Shown: one piece after another, positions 46,141-58,573 of the stretch
How positions within the stretch are numbered: the first letter of the stretch is position 1
Layout of the letters: each line of letters begins with the position of its first letter
Source of the DNA: Gnetum montanum
Lineage: Eukaryota; Streptophyta; Gnetopsida; Gnetales; Gnetaceae
Assembly: GCA_015680685.1 (NCBI GenBank)
Contig: MNCI01022206.1
Coordinates: forward strand, 642,475-706,474
DNA length: 64,000 nt
Reading direction: 5' to 3'
The notes under the pieces: generated by a model
Database searches by the model: none
Seen by the model: only the letters and a program-made list of their open reading frames with translations
What the model was told of the DNA's origin: nothing
Program-made: the position numbers and the translations under genes

Positions 46141-48424
46141 CCCACCAATCTAAAAATAGATAAGTGGACTTCCAAGATTGGCTAATTTCCTAGGAAGGCT
46201 TCCAACCAAGATCTAGTGAGATATATCATGAGTTAACATAATAGTGTGAATCTCAGGAAGCATTTGGTTTGAAGGGATCTTGATTTGATGATTTGCAAAG
46301 GATGAGAAAGAAGCAAGGTGACCAGTTACATGAGTTTGTGAGAGCTTAGGAGTGCTATTGGGTTAGAAGAATGGTTGTTTACAAGATGTAGGTTTTAAAA
46401 CACTTGATTGATTAATTAGTTATAGATTAACAATCCTTGTAGCATTATGTTGTTGAGGCTAAGTTGGAAGCTCACCTTGCATGGATGGGGCATATGGTAG
46501 CTATGTTGAAGGAAGATGAACAAGTGTAGGAATTTGAGAAGGATATGGATGGTTCAGTGATATTCAAAAGGATGGTAGTGATGCTAGAAATTCATAATGT
46601 GACAAGAAGAATTACATGAAGACAAGAGTTGTTGAACATAGTAATGATACAGATTTAGCTATCTATAAGGATATTGTCATTGTGATGGTGGCATTCCCCA
46701 TGACTATGGTAGCTACCACTACTGATATTGCTCATATGATTGTGGAAAAGTTCCACTTGGATAATAAGGTTGTTGTTTGTAGAACTACCTAGGATTGCCT
46801 TAGGATAAGGTAATCTTCTAGTTGTTTGTCTTCTTGATAGTCATGGATTTAGAGCATACACCACATATTTCTCTAAGTATGATACAACAAGGAAACATCC
46901 CTTAGGATGTTCATAGTGGAAGATGTCACATCCATCATCATAATCTAATTCATTCTCCATAACATCTTCTACTACAGTAGCTTTTCCCTTGTCCCTTTGG
47001 TAGACACATTTAGCTTCTTTCTGCCTTCTATGGTCATGATCACTACTCTACTCTTTTGATTCTTCTACAATTTTTAGAGTAGTTTGGAATTTTTCATCCA
47101 AATAATTCCACATTTTATCTACTTTGACTGAAATTTTAAACATAGGCAATGTCTTTCATTGCACCACCTCATCAAGATGTGACTTCTCCTCACTATCATT
47201 AAAGTGGACCTTCTTCTTTCTATTAGAATGATCCCTAGTATATTCTTCTAGACTTTCTTGTTTTCTCAACTCTCCTTATTATTTTTCTACCTACTCAATC
47301 AACCTTTATATCTAATGGGCTCTTAATTCTGGTAGTCTTCCTTGGGCATAGACGCCAAGGGTCCTCCATGTTTTTGAGTGAAGCTCATCAATGATGCGGC
47401 AAAGTTGTTCCCACTGAGAGTAATATTGTCCACGACATCAATGTAATAATGAATAATATTTGACCATGGAAACATCCAAGGATTCATGTGTTCCTTGTTT
47501 CTAGCCTTGGATTTACCTTCATAGGTTTAACACTCTAGAGTACATCTAATACTTCTCATTAAATAGTTCTAGTAATGTATTCCATTGACAAATTGATTCT
47601 AGTTCTAGAGATCGATTCCAGATTTTTTCTACCTTAATGAGTGTTTTAGGGAATAGCTTAATATTTTTGCTAATATTTTGTAAGGCATAGGCATCATGAA
47701 AGGCTTGTATATGTGTTTGAGGATTTGAGTTATATCCCCCCTGAAACCTAGGAATATTGTTCATGTCTGGCCACTTGATTTGACTATCTTTCATATGTCT
47801 AGTAGGAATTTTGATAACCTTTGCAATGTCTCCATTTGTCATAGCCATGATCCTTAGAGTGATCATCATTATGCTTGTCTGAGTTCATGCTTCAACTTCC
47901 TTTTTAAGAGCTCCCATGACTATGGAACTCATTGTTACCAAACCCCGAATTGTTGATCATTGATTTAGGATTTGGGTTTAGGTCCCCTTCACCAAAGTCA
48001 AGACATGAAGAGTCTACATGTTGAGAATCTTTAGAAAGAGGTTCCTCATTATCCTTTTGATTTAGCAGGAACAAGGGGTTAGTGAACCCTCTCCCCATCA
48101 TGACTTCACAGTTCTTTTTCTATTGAGATTGTGTTGTGTCTTAGTGGGATAGTAATCCCAGAATCATGATCTTTCACAATGTACTCTTTGTGTAGCTCCT
48201 TGATTCCCAACCTTATAAGAGTTTGGAGTAGCATCTTGGGAACAGATCAATTAGGAAACAATACAATGTTTTCCTCCATGTCTTACCATCACATTTGTTC
48301 ATCTTGCTAGAGGTTGTAAGTGAAATTGGATACAAACTCATCAGAATGAGTGTACATCACTCTACATGCTTATGGTACTATTGACTTAGAATCACCTTGC
48401 CTATGAGAAGAAGAAGACATTTTT
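46141..48424 (-). pseudogene. ATH-B gag
   Basis: Starts near 48424 with MSSSSHRQGDSKSI. The capsid part is in the open piece 47869-47546: IPTRHMKDSQIKWPDMNNIP, GGYNSNPQTHIQAFHDAYAL, LFPKTLIKVEKIWNRSLELE. Further down (about 46900-47160) are the FHxK..WNYLDEKFQT-like and KEAKCVYQRDKGKATVVEDV-like segments, then a Tyr/Pro/Gln-rich tail. Matches ATH-A gag through its length. Confidence 0.78.
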
Positions 48425-48560
48425 GTTAAAAAAAATTTCTCAGTGTGCTTGTAGTATATTTTTTCTTAATTATTATGATTTAACTTTGTTGGGTTTTTTT
48501 CAACAATGTTGAGTAATTCTCACTAATCCTAGATTGATAGCACAAGGTACTAGTTAAAAA

Positions 48561-48578
48561 TCCATGGCAATAGAGCCA
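48561..48578 (-). promoter_or_regulatory. ATH-B primer-binding site
   Basis: Minus strand TGGCTCTATTGCCATGGA, one base inside the LTR; 13 or 14 of 18 positions match TGGCGCCGTTGCCGGGGA. Confidence 0.7.
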
Positions 48579-48579
48579 A

Positions 48580-49464
48580 TGATGAGTGGTGAGGTACCCC
48601 TACACCAAACCATATGAATAACTAAGGTGTTCACACATGATCCAATCAAATTCCATGGATATCTAGTATTCTCATACACAAGATTTAATCTAGAAGGTGA
48701 AACTAATCGTGGAACAATTATTATCTTTCCAACTACACTTGTGAAGCTCAGTTGTATGGTTAAGTGCAATTGAGGTACATGATTTTTATTATTTTATATT
48801 TTATTTGCTAAAATTTTTTCATAGATTGAGAATAAATTGATTAAATAATTCAACTAATTTAATTACTAATTATAACTAACTATCCTAACATAAGCATCTG
48901 GTACTACTTTTTGTACACATCCTAAACACATACAACACTTCTAGATGACCAAGTGTTAAGTGCTACTGGGATTACCAAGTGTTATACATATGCTCAAAGT
49001 GGTTGTACTTATGTATGCTAGTCTATTTAGCTTACTTAATTACTTAAGATATTAATCATTTTAGCTTAATTAATCACTTAATTAATGAAACTAATAAATG
49101 CATAAATAAATCATTAAGCTAGTCCAACTGCTACAAGGTTTATCAAAAAACTTATATTTATTGCTATACACACTATGGTGCTCAGGTACAAACGCACTCA
49201 AATAAACATCTATACACTCCTTAACTCCTTCTATGGGCACTTAGAAAATTATTCTATCTCTTATAAAAATAAACTATAACAATTTCTCTAGCAAATAAAT
49301 TCTAACCCCCATTAACATTGTTGGGCTATCATATTTATAGACCTACTAGGATGCCACATCGAAAGGTACACATCAATGTGGAAAACCCTACATCAATGAA
49401 ATCCTATCAACAGGGTCGCATCGACGGAATCCTATAGATGCAACTAATCAAAGACACTTCATAA
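48580..49464 (-). repeat. ATH-B right LTR (5' LTR), 885 bp
   Basis: Plus-strand start TGATGAGTGGTGAGGTACCC, end GACACTTCATAA. Minus-strand TATA motif TCTATAAATATG near 49337. Pair of 36489-37373. Confidence 0.92.
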
Positions 49465-49922
49465 TGGTATTCCAAATTCTTGTTAGTTTTAGTCCTAATT
49501 CAACCAAAAGTATGCTACGTAAGTTGCGATATCTAGAAAATCTCATTTGCAGAAGGGTTACCTTTTAAAATATAGTAAAGTCTCATCCTAAAATTTTGCT
49601 TTGTAGATTAGAGGATTCAGTGAAAATTGTAGAATGCCTTTAGAAATCTAGGATACAAGATCAATAGTTGGTTTATTTGGTATTCAAGAATTTTATTGTT
49701 TTCCAAACGAATCCATTTTTTTTGTACATATTTCTAATATAAAAACCTTGAATATGGAAGTGTAAATCCCCTCAAAGTCATTTCTACTCATTTTCGAAGC
49801 TAGGATCTCCATTGGTAGCCTTGAAAAACTCAAGCAAAGGTTCCATGTTTTAGCAAAATCTAGCCTTTTTTATCAAGAAATTAATCAAATTATTTTTAAA
49901 CATCCACACTATAACCAGTTAC
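49465..49922. other. flanking DNA between ATH-B and COP
   Basis: Begins with the TGGTA duplication of ATH-B. No gene or known repeat is recognised. GTTAC at 49918-49922 is the left target duplication of COP; the right one reads ATTAC (57180-57184). Confidence 0.6.
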
Positions 49923-50529
49923 TATAACCATTTATAGAAGGTTTTCATGTAACCATAAACATGTTATAGAAAGTTTCAAAGTAACCATTTACGCATTACG
50001 AAAATTTTCAATGTAACCGTAAACATGTTATGGAAAGTTTTAATGAACCATTTACATGTTATGGAAAGTTTTAATGTAACTGTAAACATGTTCTACAAAG
50101 TTTCACTATAACTATTTACACATTATGAAAAACTAATGGTTCCAAAATAGAAATAAACTAAATTTGTTATAATGGTTTCCATAAGAATGGTCTCATATTT
50201 CCCTTTTAAACCAAATGTTAATCTTTAATAACGTATTTTTTATGGCCTAAAATATGTTCTTGATGGGAAAACAAATGGCATCAAATATATATCATGGTAG
50301 TGTTACAGTTTTATAGTTTGGGTTCCTATCACAAACACTTAGAGTCTACAAACAACACCGTTGTTGAGCATTAGTGTGATAGAAGAACTAGAACACTGTA
50401 TAAAAAAAGTTTGCATAAAAGCATCAATGGATAGAGGTTAATTTTTTATTTATTTTTGCATTTTCATTACTTGTGCAATTCAGTTATATGCACATTTGTT
50501 CAATTTTTTTCTTCACAAATTTTCTTACA
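49923..50529 (+). repeat. COP left LTR, 607 bp
   Basis: TATAACC...CTTACA (the initial TG has decayed to TA). Collinear with the right LTR. Its first about 210 bp are 6.5 imperfect 32-bp units of the type GTAACCATAAACATGTTA plus GAAAGTTTCAAT, alternating CCATAAACATGTTA and CCATTTACGCATTA forms. Confidence 0.92.
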
Positions 50530-50531
50530 TT

Positions 50532-50544
50532 TGGTATTAAAGCA
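50532..50544 (+). promoter_or_regulatory. COP primer-binding site
   Basis: TGGTATTAAAGCA, two bases after the LTR end; two changes from TGGTATCAGAGCA, the initiator tRNA-Met site standard in plant copia elements. Confidence 0.88.
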
Positions 50545-53005
50545 CTAGGTTAGGTCTCTATCTTGATGCTTAGAACTTATTTAATGAGGTTCATCATATG
50601 TGTTCTATCAATCCCTTCTACCTTATGCAATTATAGAATACAGAAGAATTCAATAAATGACTCGTATGTGTAAATTTCTTAACCATATCTGGTTTGTCAC
50701 TCTTATAATTTTATTGGTGTATTTAGTCCTCTGTTAATGGTGTCAAATTGGGGTGGATTTTTCTTCTATGTAAAATTGTCAATACTACTTTCAAAATACA
50801 TTTCTTGGTCTCGTGGTAGAAATAGAGAAGTGCTGGAACTTATTTGGGTCTACTTATAAGGATACACTTCTTGTAAATGTCTTTCTTTATACATTTGAAA
50901 CTAAAATTTCCTTTGATTTTGTATGCAATAAGAGAGATTTTTGTTAGTTGTTTTGTGTTTTTTTTAATCCATGCCTCAGTTATTTTAGGCTTTAAGATAA
51001 TTGATGGTGTGCTTATTATGAGGCTTGACCAACCACATGTACTTGTAGTTTATTGGAAAAGATAAAAAAAATTTCAAATTTTTGTGAATATAAAGAATTT
51101 ATCTAATTCTTCCAAATATATACATAGTATCATGACCTCTTAAGCCGCCACTATCCTAGGGTTGCATGTAGTGTGGAAAGACATATGTTACTGCCAGATG
51201 GAGCTAGGTGAGATGCATGCAAAGTAGGCTATAGTTGGATTCGTCCAGATGCAGTGCATGCACATATGTTATTACTAGATGGAGCTAGGTGGGATGCATT
51301 CAAGGCAAGCTATAGTTGGATTCATCTAGATGTAGCACATGCACATCTGTTACTACCACTTAGGGCAAGGTAGATGGAAGACAGAACTAACAATTACTAA
51401 GAATGGAATCCGTGCATACTCTGTGTTGGATATGCAAGTAACAAATTTGTAGTGCCAGTCACAGGAGCATATTGGCAAGGTCAGGTATGCCCGTGCCTAT
51501 AAATACAAGAGGTGGTATTGACATTGGGGGCACCTCCTATACATGTTGTATTTTTCCTTTGTGTGTGAGTAAAGGTTGGGATTTTTCTCGTAAACATGTG
51601 CCTCCTGTGCTTGAACATTATTGGGCATCATTGTGAGTAGCTGGCTAAGTCGTTCACTTAGTGCTATCACCCGATGAAAAATTTTCTGCTAAGACTTATC
51701 CAATGACAAATAGCATGTCACCTTTATCTGTCTTGATTATTATTTATAATTTTTTAAAAATAAAGAAGAAAAACCTAGCATGGATGTGAAGTTGATTTAG
51801 CCAAATCAACAACAAAAAAGCACATTGAGATCCAAAGGCTATATTCATCCATTGCATCTATAAGAGCTACCTTTTCTATCACTATGGTTAAATGCCAAAG
51901 GTCACTAAAGAGAATGTGACCATCTAGCATCAGGTTTCTAATTTTTTTTCTTGAAAAGAATCTACAATTGTCCTTTACATACTCCATTTTCTACTATTTA
52001 ATTTTTTACAGTTCTGTATATGAATCATGTCATTACCTTTTATCTTATTTTCTTTCTTCTTTGAAGGCAAAGGACATTAAAATTATAGTTGTATCGATGC
52101 AGTGTTCACAATAATTATAGACTACATTTGGTTTTCCATTTTTTCTTTTCTTTTTCCAAGTATAGTGTGTACATTCTAACATCTAGCATTAGTAGGGATT
52201 GATGAGAGCTTTCCAGTATCATCTATTGTTGTTGTTTTTATAGTTAATAAGAAGTGTCTGCTTACCACACAAGATTCCATCTCTAATTCTATTCAATATA
52301 CAAACATTTTTAAAATAGTTTGTGTGGGTTAGGATGTTAACAATGATTTTTAGGCTCGCATATGCTATTTTGCTGTCAAGGGCTAATATGAACCTCTATG
52401 AACTTGCATTCAGGGTTGCCACTATGAAATAATTAATTTTATACATAATTTATTTTTGTATATATCTATAAAGTGACATATTGGTATATGCATAGTTTTT
52501 CTGCATAAAAATTACTAGTGATCTATATAATTTTGTATAATTAGAGAGTAGCCATAACTTCTTTAACTATGCAAAATTATATATTAAGAGCTTTTGGATC
52601 ACATATGGTAAACAAACATTAAATTGTTATTAATCATATGTAATATAATAGATTTTATCCCATAGAAAATTTTATTATATTTGATATGATTAATTAAGAA
52701 GATGTATTAAATTATTTTTCTTAATTTAACCATAGGGATTAAGAAAAGGGATATAATTTAATTATTTCATTATAAGGATATATGAATCTGTTTGAATTGA
52801 AAATTTAGCCACAGTTAATTTTTATGTCATTTGATTCATATTTTATGCATGATTTACATTGGTGAACATGTCATATTATATTTTAACCTTAAATTTAGTG
52901 AAATAAGCATGTTTTAATTTATGCAGTTATAGAACCTATGAACTACACTAATTTTAAATGTGAGATTCTTGAATTCTTACTTGTTTTTTTTTTTTTGAAT
53001 CAAAT
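50545..53005 (+). other. COP leader/gag region, no gag recognised
   Basis: About 2.4 kb. I find no copia gag motif or zinc knuckle. 51120-51700 looks like inserted promoter-type DNA (listed separately), and 52400-52960 is very AT-rich. Weak open frames at 50877-51065 (+) and 51775-51987 (-) match nothing I know. The gag may be lost, replaced or beyond recognition. Confidence 0.5.
51120..51700 (+). repeat. promoter-like segment with 81-bp tandem repeat inside COP
   Basis: An 81-bp unit starting ACATATGTTACTRCYAGATG repeats at 51181, 51262 and 51343 (the third partial). Then come GCCTATAAATACAAGAGG (near 51495), a TTGTGTTT-like transcript leader and GTGTGTGAGTAAAGG. GC is higher than its surroundings. 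This layout resembles the U3-R part of an LTR, so a solo LTR or short non-autonomous element is likely, but I could not find target duplications. Confidence 0.45.
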
Positions 53006-53600
53006 ATGATTGATGTTGGCCATAACACATGGGGGATTGACTCCAATTCTACAATCCATGTTACTAATTCCTTACAAGGGGTGCAAAACCTAAGGAAGCT
53101 AGTGGGAAGTGAGTTGTGCATATATTCAAGTAACAAGATGCACTCACATGTGGAGGCAATCGAAACATGCAAATTAGTTTTAAGTACTAGTTTTTTTTAA
53201 AGTTGGAAAAGATGTTTTATATTCCAAGTTTTTCGAGGAATTTAATTTCTATTTCAAGGCTTGTATAATTGGGATTTTCCATTAATTTTTCAAAACATGT
53301 ATTCAATTTATATTATAGATCTAAACTTATTGGAAATCACACACTAATAGATGGTATTTTCAAAGTTAGTTTACAAAATGATGCTTCATATACTTCTATG
53401 CATGTTCATGATAGTGCTAGCATTAAAAGATGTGTTATGAATGAGGAATCCTCTATGTTGTGGCATCATAGATTAGGAAATATCTCTATTATGAGAATAA
53501 AGAGATTAGTAAGTGATGGAGTAATTAGTATTCTAGATTTTACTAACTTTGACACTTATGTGAACTACATAAAGGGAAAGTAGATCAATATGTCAAAGAA
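53006..53600 (+). pseudogene. COP protease and integrase N-terminus
   Basis: WGIDSNSTIHVTNS is the decayed copia protease active site (normally DSGA/S.HVT; Gly is now Asn). Then comes the GAG-pre-integrase region with SMLWHHRLGNISIMRIKRLV (the H...H zinc-finger half) at about 53450-53510 and a decayed C-x-x-C. A frameshift lies near 53200-53270. Confidence 0.85.
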
Positions 53601-54394
53601 AGGTACTAAGAGGAGTTCAAACATATTAGAGCTTAGACATATTGATATATATAGTTCAAATATGAATGTGTATGATCAAAAGTATTTCATTACTTTTATT
53701 GATGATTACTCACGATATACATATCTCTACCTGCTTCATAACAAGAACGAAGCTTTAGATGCCTTTAAGGTGTTTAAGGTTAAAGTAGAGAAATAGTGTG
53801 GTAAGTAACTAAAGTTGGTGAGATCTTATAGAGGTGGTGAATACTATGGTAGATACACTAATGATGGACAAGCATCTAGTCTATTTGCTAAGTTTCTTCA
53901 AGAGCATGAGATTATTTTCCAATACACTATGCCTAGTTCTCTAGATTAGAATAGTGTGGCAAAGAGAAGAAACCAAACATTTGTTGGACATGATGCAGAG
54001 TATTCTTAGAAGCACCAAGATCCCTAATTCCTTATGGACTAAAGCTCTCAAGAAAACTATGTATATATTAAATTGAGTTCCAACCAAGGTTATCTCAAAG
54101 ACACCATTTGAATTATGGAAAGGTTGGAAACTGAGTTTGTGACATATACATGTTTAGGGATGTTTGTCTGAAGTGAGAGTCTATAATCCACAAGAAAAGA
54201 AACTAGACCCAAGGATAAAAAGTGGGTATTTCATTGGATATGCTAAACGATCTAAGGGATACAAATTTGATTGTTCATCACATACTACTAGGTTTGTGGA
54301 ATCAAGGAATGTTAAATTTCTTGAGAATGACTTGATTAGTAGAAGCAATCAATATTGTAACACTATTCTTGATAAAGATCATATAGATGCTTAA
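53590..54394 (+). pseudogene. COP integrase core and C-terminal part
   Basis: ELRHIDIYSS (usual first Asp region) and FITFIDDYSRYTYLYLLHNK are copia integrase hallmarks (53590-53796). The next stretch is frameshifted (FQYTMPSS..., around 53920). At 54164-54394 comes the conserved KLDPRIKSGYFIGYAKRSKG block that follows integrase in copia pol. At least two TAG codons and a frameshift. Confidence 0.88.
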
Positions 54395-55560
54395 CACTAT
54401 ACTTCAAGTGATAGACTAATTATTGTACACAACATGCCTAGAGCACAAATGTATGATGAATAACAACTAGTCATTAAAGTTCCATAGATTGTTGATCAAT
54501 AAGTAGTAGATCTAGCTAAACAACATATACTAGAACCTGTTGAATAGGCTATTGAACATCATGCTCCTTAGAAGAATGATGAACCAACATTAAGGAGATC
54601 TACTAGAGTAAGGTGATTAACAATTTCTAGTGACTATATAGTGTATCTACAGGATTATAACTACAACATAAGAGTTGAAAATGATCACAAAATCATTTCA
54701 CAAGCCATAAGTTGTAAGGAATCTAACTTGTGGTATGATTCCATGAAAGATGAAATGAAATATGTCATTTAATGGAGTCTATGATCTTGTCAAGTTACCT
54801 GATGATGTAAAAATGATTGGATGCAAATGGGTCTTCAAGATACAGAAAGACTCATTAGACAACATTGAAAGATATAAGGCAAGACTTGTTTCTAAAGGGT
54901 TCACACAGAGAAAGGGAATAAATTACATAGAGACCTTTTCTCCTGTATCTAAGAAGGACTCCCTTCATTTGATCATTGCATTGGTTGTTCATTTTAATTT
55001 CAAATTACATTAGATGGATGTGAAAATGAAATTCCTCAATGGTGATCTAGAGTAAGAGGTTTATATGAAACAACCTAAAGGAATTTCCTCTAATGGTGGT
55101 GAACAATTTATATGCAATCTCAAGAAATCCATATATCGATTGAAATAGGCCTTGCATCAATGGTATTTAAAATTCCATGGTGTCATCACTTCTTTTGATT
55201 TTGAAGAGAACATCATGGATCAATGTATATGCTAGAAGGTCAGTTGGAGAAACATATATTTCCTTGTCCTATATGTGGATGATATCCTTCTTACAACCAA
55301 TGATAATGGATTTTTATATGAGGTGAAACAATTTCTCTCTAAGAACTTCAACATGAAGGATATGGGTGAGGCACCTTATGTCATTGGCATTAAGATCAAT
55401 AAGGACAAATATAGATGTATTCTAGGATTGTCATAGGAAACCTATGTTAATAAAGTTTTAGAGAGGTTTTAGATGAAAGATTATTCATCAAGTATGGCAT
55501 CCACTATGAAGGATGACAAGTTCAATTTGAGCAAGTGCCCCAAGAATGATTTAGAAAAAA
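54395..55560 (+). pseudogene. COP reverse transcriptase
   Basis: 54762-55013 reads MIGCKWVFKIQKDSLDNIER, then YKARLVSKGFTQRKGINYIE and TFSPVSKK, the start of copia RT. Further blocks are MDVKMKFLNGDLE, EVYMKQPKG and the active site YVDD (55272-55283, LYVDDILLT). In-frame TAG codons replace several Gln positions. It would copy element RNA to cDNA. Confidence 0.92.
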
Positions 55561-56227
55561 GGTAAATGAGAAAAATTCCATATCCTTTAGCTATTAGAAG
55601 CCTAATGTATAATCAGGTCTAAACAAGACCTAACATTGCATTTGTTGTAGGAATGTTGGGTAGATATTAGAGTAATCCAAGCATTGACCACTAGAGGGTT
55701 GCAAAGAAGGTGATGGGGTATCTTCAAGGTACAAAAGATTACATGCTTATGTATAGATGAACTAACAATATGGAGGTGATTGGCTACTCTAATTCAAACT
55801 TTGCTAGCTATGTTGATTCAAGGAAATCAACCTCTAGTTATGTTTTTATACTAGCTGGAGGAGTTGTGTCCTAGAGGAGTGGCAAGAAAACTTTGGTTGC
55901 TACTTTCATAATGGAGGCAGAGTTCATTTCTTGTTTTGAGGCTAATTCACATGGTGTATGGTTGAAGAGTTTCATGTTAGGCCTTAGAATTGTACATTCT
56001 ATATCTAGGCCATTAAGAATATTTTGTGCAATTTAGTTGTTGTCTTTATTGCTAGGAATAATAAGAGTGACAATCGAAGTAAACACATTAACATAAAGTA
56101 CTTAGCCATAAGGGAATGTATTAAGGAAGACAAAGTGATCATTGAGCACATAAGCACTGAATTGATGATAGTTGATCCTTTGACAAAAGGAATGCCACCA
56201 AAGTCATTTAAGGATCATGTAGTTTAG
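55561..56227 (+). pseudogene. COP RNase H
   Basis: Fragments: YSNSNFA (usual YSDADWA), RKSTSSYVFILAGG, KKTLVATFIMEAEF (usual STAEAEY), then NIKYLAIRECI...IEHISTELMIVDPLTKGMPPKSF, which is the conserved copia end. The last frame (56024-56227) stops at TAG. Confidence 0.88.
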
Positions 56228-56560
56228 ATGGAACTTGGTTCTATAATGTAATTTGTTTTTATGTGCAATTTTGCAATCTTAATGAAACTCTTATTTAGTT
56301 GTGATGTTTTCTCATATTCAATTTACACATACAATTATTAGAGAAAATTCACATATGGCAAGACCTAGAATGAACATTTAGTTTATTCATAAAGTCTCAT
56401 CACCATATAAGAAATTAAGTTTAAAAAATAATACATTGTAATACATGGAAGATAATACTCACACTCAGAGGAATTATCGCCATGATTCATGTATTTATTT
56501 CTTAAAATTAGGGTCTAATGGATAATAGGTTCTAATGGATATTAGGTTAAATATGGGCAC

Positions 56561-56572
56561 CAAGTAGGAGAA
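56561..56572 (+). promoter_or_regulatory. COP polypurine tract
   Basis: CAAGTAGGAGAA immediately before the right LTR, matching the usual copia ...AAGTGGGAGAA. Confidence 0.8.
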
Positions 56573-57179
56573 TATAACCATTTACAAAAAGTTTCCATGT
56601 AACCATAAACATGTTACATAAAGTTTAAAAGTAACCATTTACGTGTTACAAAAAGTTTCAATGTAACTATAAATGCATTACGAAAAGTTTCAATGTAAGT
56701 TTTTACACATTACAAAGTGTTTCAATGTACCCACAAACATGTTACAAAAAGTTTCAACATAACCATTTACATGTTATGAAAAAATAATGGTTCCAAAATA
56801 GAAACTAACTAAATTTTTTGTAATGGTTATCACAAGAGTGGTTTCATACTTTCCATTTAAACAAAAAGTTAATCTTTGGTAATGTTTTTTTTTTTTCCTA
56901 TAAAATGTAATTAATGGAAGAACAAATGACATCATAATATATCACAACAGTGTGATAGTTTTATAGTTTTGGTCCCTATCACAAACACTCAAAGTTTACA
57001 TACACTATCTTTGTTGAGTGTTTGTATGATAAAAGAATTAGAACACTCTTCAAAACAAATTTAAGTTAAAGCATCAATGGCTAGAGGTTAATTTTTTATT
57101 TATTTTTGCATTTTGATTACTTGTGCAATTCAATTATATGCACATTTGGCCAATGTTTTCTTGCACAAATTTTCTTACA
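56573..57179 (+). repeat. COP right LTR, 607 bp
   Basis: TATAACC...CTTACA, pair of 49923-50529, with the same 32-bp tandem block. ATTAC follows at 57180-57184. Confidence 0.92.
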
Positions 57180-57184
57180 ATTAC

Positions 57185-58380
57185 TTGATAAATTAAAAAG
57201 AAAAGTTGATTTCATTGTAAATGAGGCTTGGATACTCATGAATGTTATTGCAACAAACCTTGTTTTATTAGTGCTCAATTTAGAGAAGAGACTCAAACCC
57301 AAATATCATGTGTTGGAATTCCTCTTAGAAATGAAACAATTAAGACCTATATTCGAATTGACATCTCACCATTTTATGATTTCTAATAGTAGTTTTATGG
57401 AAATTCATATCAATTGAGGTCCTTACTATGAAAAAGTGCTATAAATGTTTTTGAAAAGAAAAGAGTAAATGAGTTGTTATGGGTATATAATATTAATAAT
57501 AACAAATTACTTTCTCCCTTATTCAAATTTATTATATTATTCATGAATATTTTGATTTTTTTTCTACAAGTAGCAAGCATGGAGACATTCAAATCACAAA
57601 GAATGATTAGTTGTAAATATTTTGGACATCCAAAGTATTAGTTAGAAGATAAAGTAGATCTCTAATTTCCATGCATTAAATACACATGATACCCATGCTT
57701 CTCTTCCAAAGAAAAAAATAAGGAGAAGCAGAAGAACATAAGGACTATAAAAGCTCATACACACAGATGAATAGGAATGGAGAGAAGATTAAGAAAAATA
57801 TTATTTTGGATTCTCTCTTTTGATTTTCATACATTGCTTCTTCTTCCCTTCTTCCTTTTATTCTCTTGTTTCATCCCATCATCTCCTCATCCTATACCCC
57901 TTCTCCCTATCAATATTTTTGTTGTTGCTGCTACGTGCAACTCATTGCTTAGTGTTAGTATTATTACCTGCAATTGGCCATTGTGTGACACTTGTTTTTG
58001 TTGTATCTATTAGTCATTACTAGATGGTGTTATTCTCTATAAGCTATCAATGCTACTTTTTGTAGCTACTATGTACTACTACGATGACTACTTGTAGCCA
58101 TTAATGAATTTGCTAAATTCTCTCTTTTCTTTTTTTCATGTTAGTTTTTTTTTATATTATGATCTTTCTAAGTTATTTCATCTTCAATATTTCTGTTTGA
58201 AAATAATTTAATATTTTTAAATTTAATGATATTTTAAATTATCAATCACATTCCTCTTCCATTGAGACTATTGCTAGGTTAGTTGTGCCCATATGCAAGG
58301 TGCACTATGCACAACCTTGCAAACTTATGCACTTGTAGGTGTGTTAGTTTTCCTTAGGGACCAAAATTTCTACATCAACA
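57185..58380 (+). repeat. TAT-D probable 5' LTR (left end uncertain)
   Basis: Ends ...CTACATCAACA just before the primer site. TATA motif GACTATAAAAGCTCATACAC near 57747, followed by a transcript-leader-like stretch. No partner LTR is in the window. The small frames at 57777-58023 and 57106-57417 are not credible genes. Confidence 0.45.
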
Positions 58381-58388
58381 CATCTCTC

Positions 58389-58407
58389 TAGTGCTAAAAG
58401 GAGGGCT
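58389..58407 (+). promoter_or_regulatory. TAT-D primer-binding site
   Basis: TAGTGCTAAAAGGAGGGCT, a decayed form of TGGCGCTAGAAGGAGGGCC, shared with GP1 and GP2. Confidence 0.7.
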
Positions 58408-58573
58408 ACCATTACACTTTCCCTCAACTAGCTTTATTCCTTTATTATCTTATCATTAGTTTAAATTTCCATTCCTCTTTTTTCTTTTCTACTTTAACCA
58501 AAATCCAAAAAAAAATATTTTATTAGAAAAACCTCTTTTGTTGTTAACTTAGTTTCTAATTGGACCTACTAAA

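Larger units (their letters stand above)
36489..49464 (-). mobile_element. ATH-B: full-length Athila-like Ty3 element
   Basis: 12,976 bp, minus strand. Two 885-bp LTRs, primer site, gag, protease, RT, RNase H, integrase, spacer and ORF3, in that order, are all present but broken by stops and frameshifts. It is the best reference for ATH-A, ATH-C and the solo LTR. Confidence 0.92.
49923..57179 (+). mobile_element. COP: full-length Ty1-copia element
   Basis: 7257 bp, plus strand. Two 607-bp LTRs, a decayed primer site resembling the initiator-Met type, pol in copia order (protease, integrase, RT, RNase H), polypurine tract and a 4/5 target duplication. Many in-frame TAG/TAA codons make it inactive. 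The 5' internal 2.4 kb is unusually long for a gag region and holds foreign-looking DNA. Confidence 0.92.

Noticed and set aside
57777-58023. Plus-strand hydrophobic frames of 67 and 78 codons
   Set aside because: They lie in the pyrimidine-rich leader after the TATA motif of the TAT-D LTR, overlap in two frames and match no domain.
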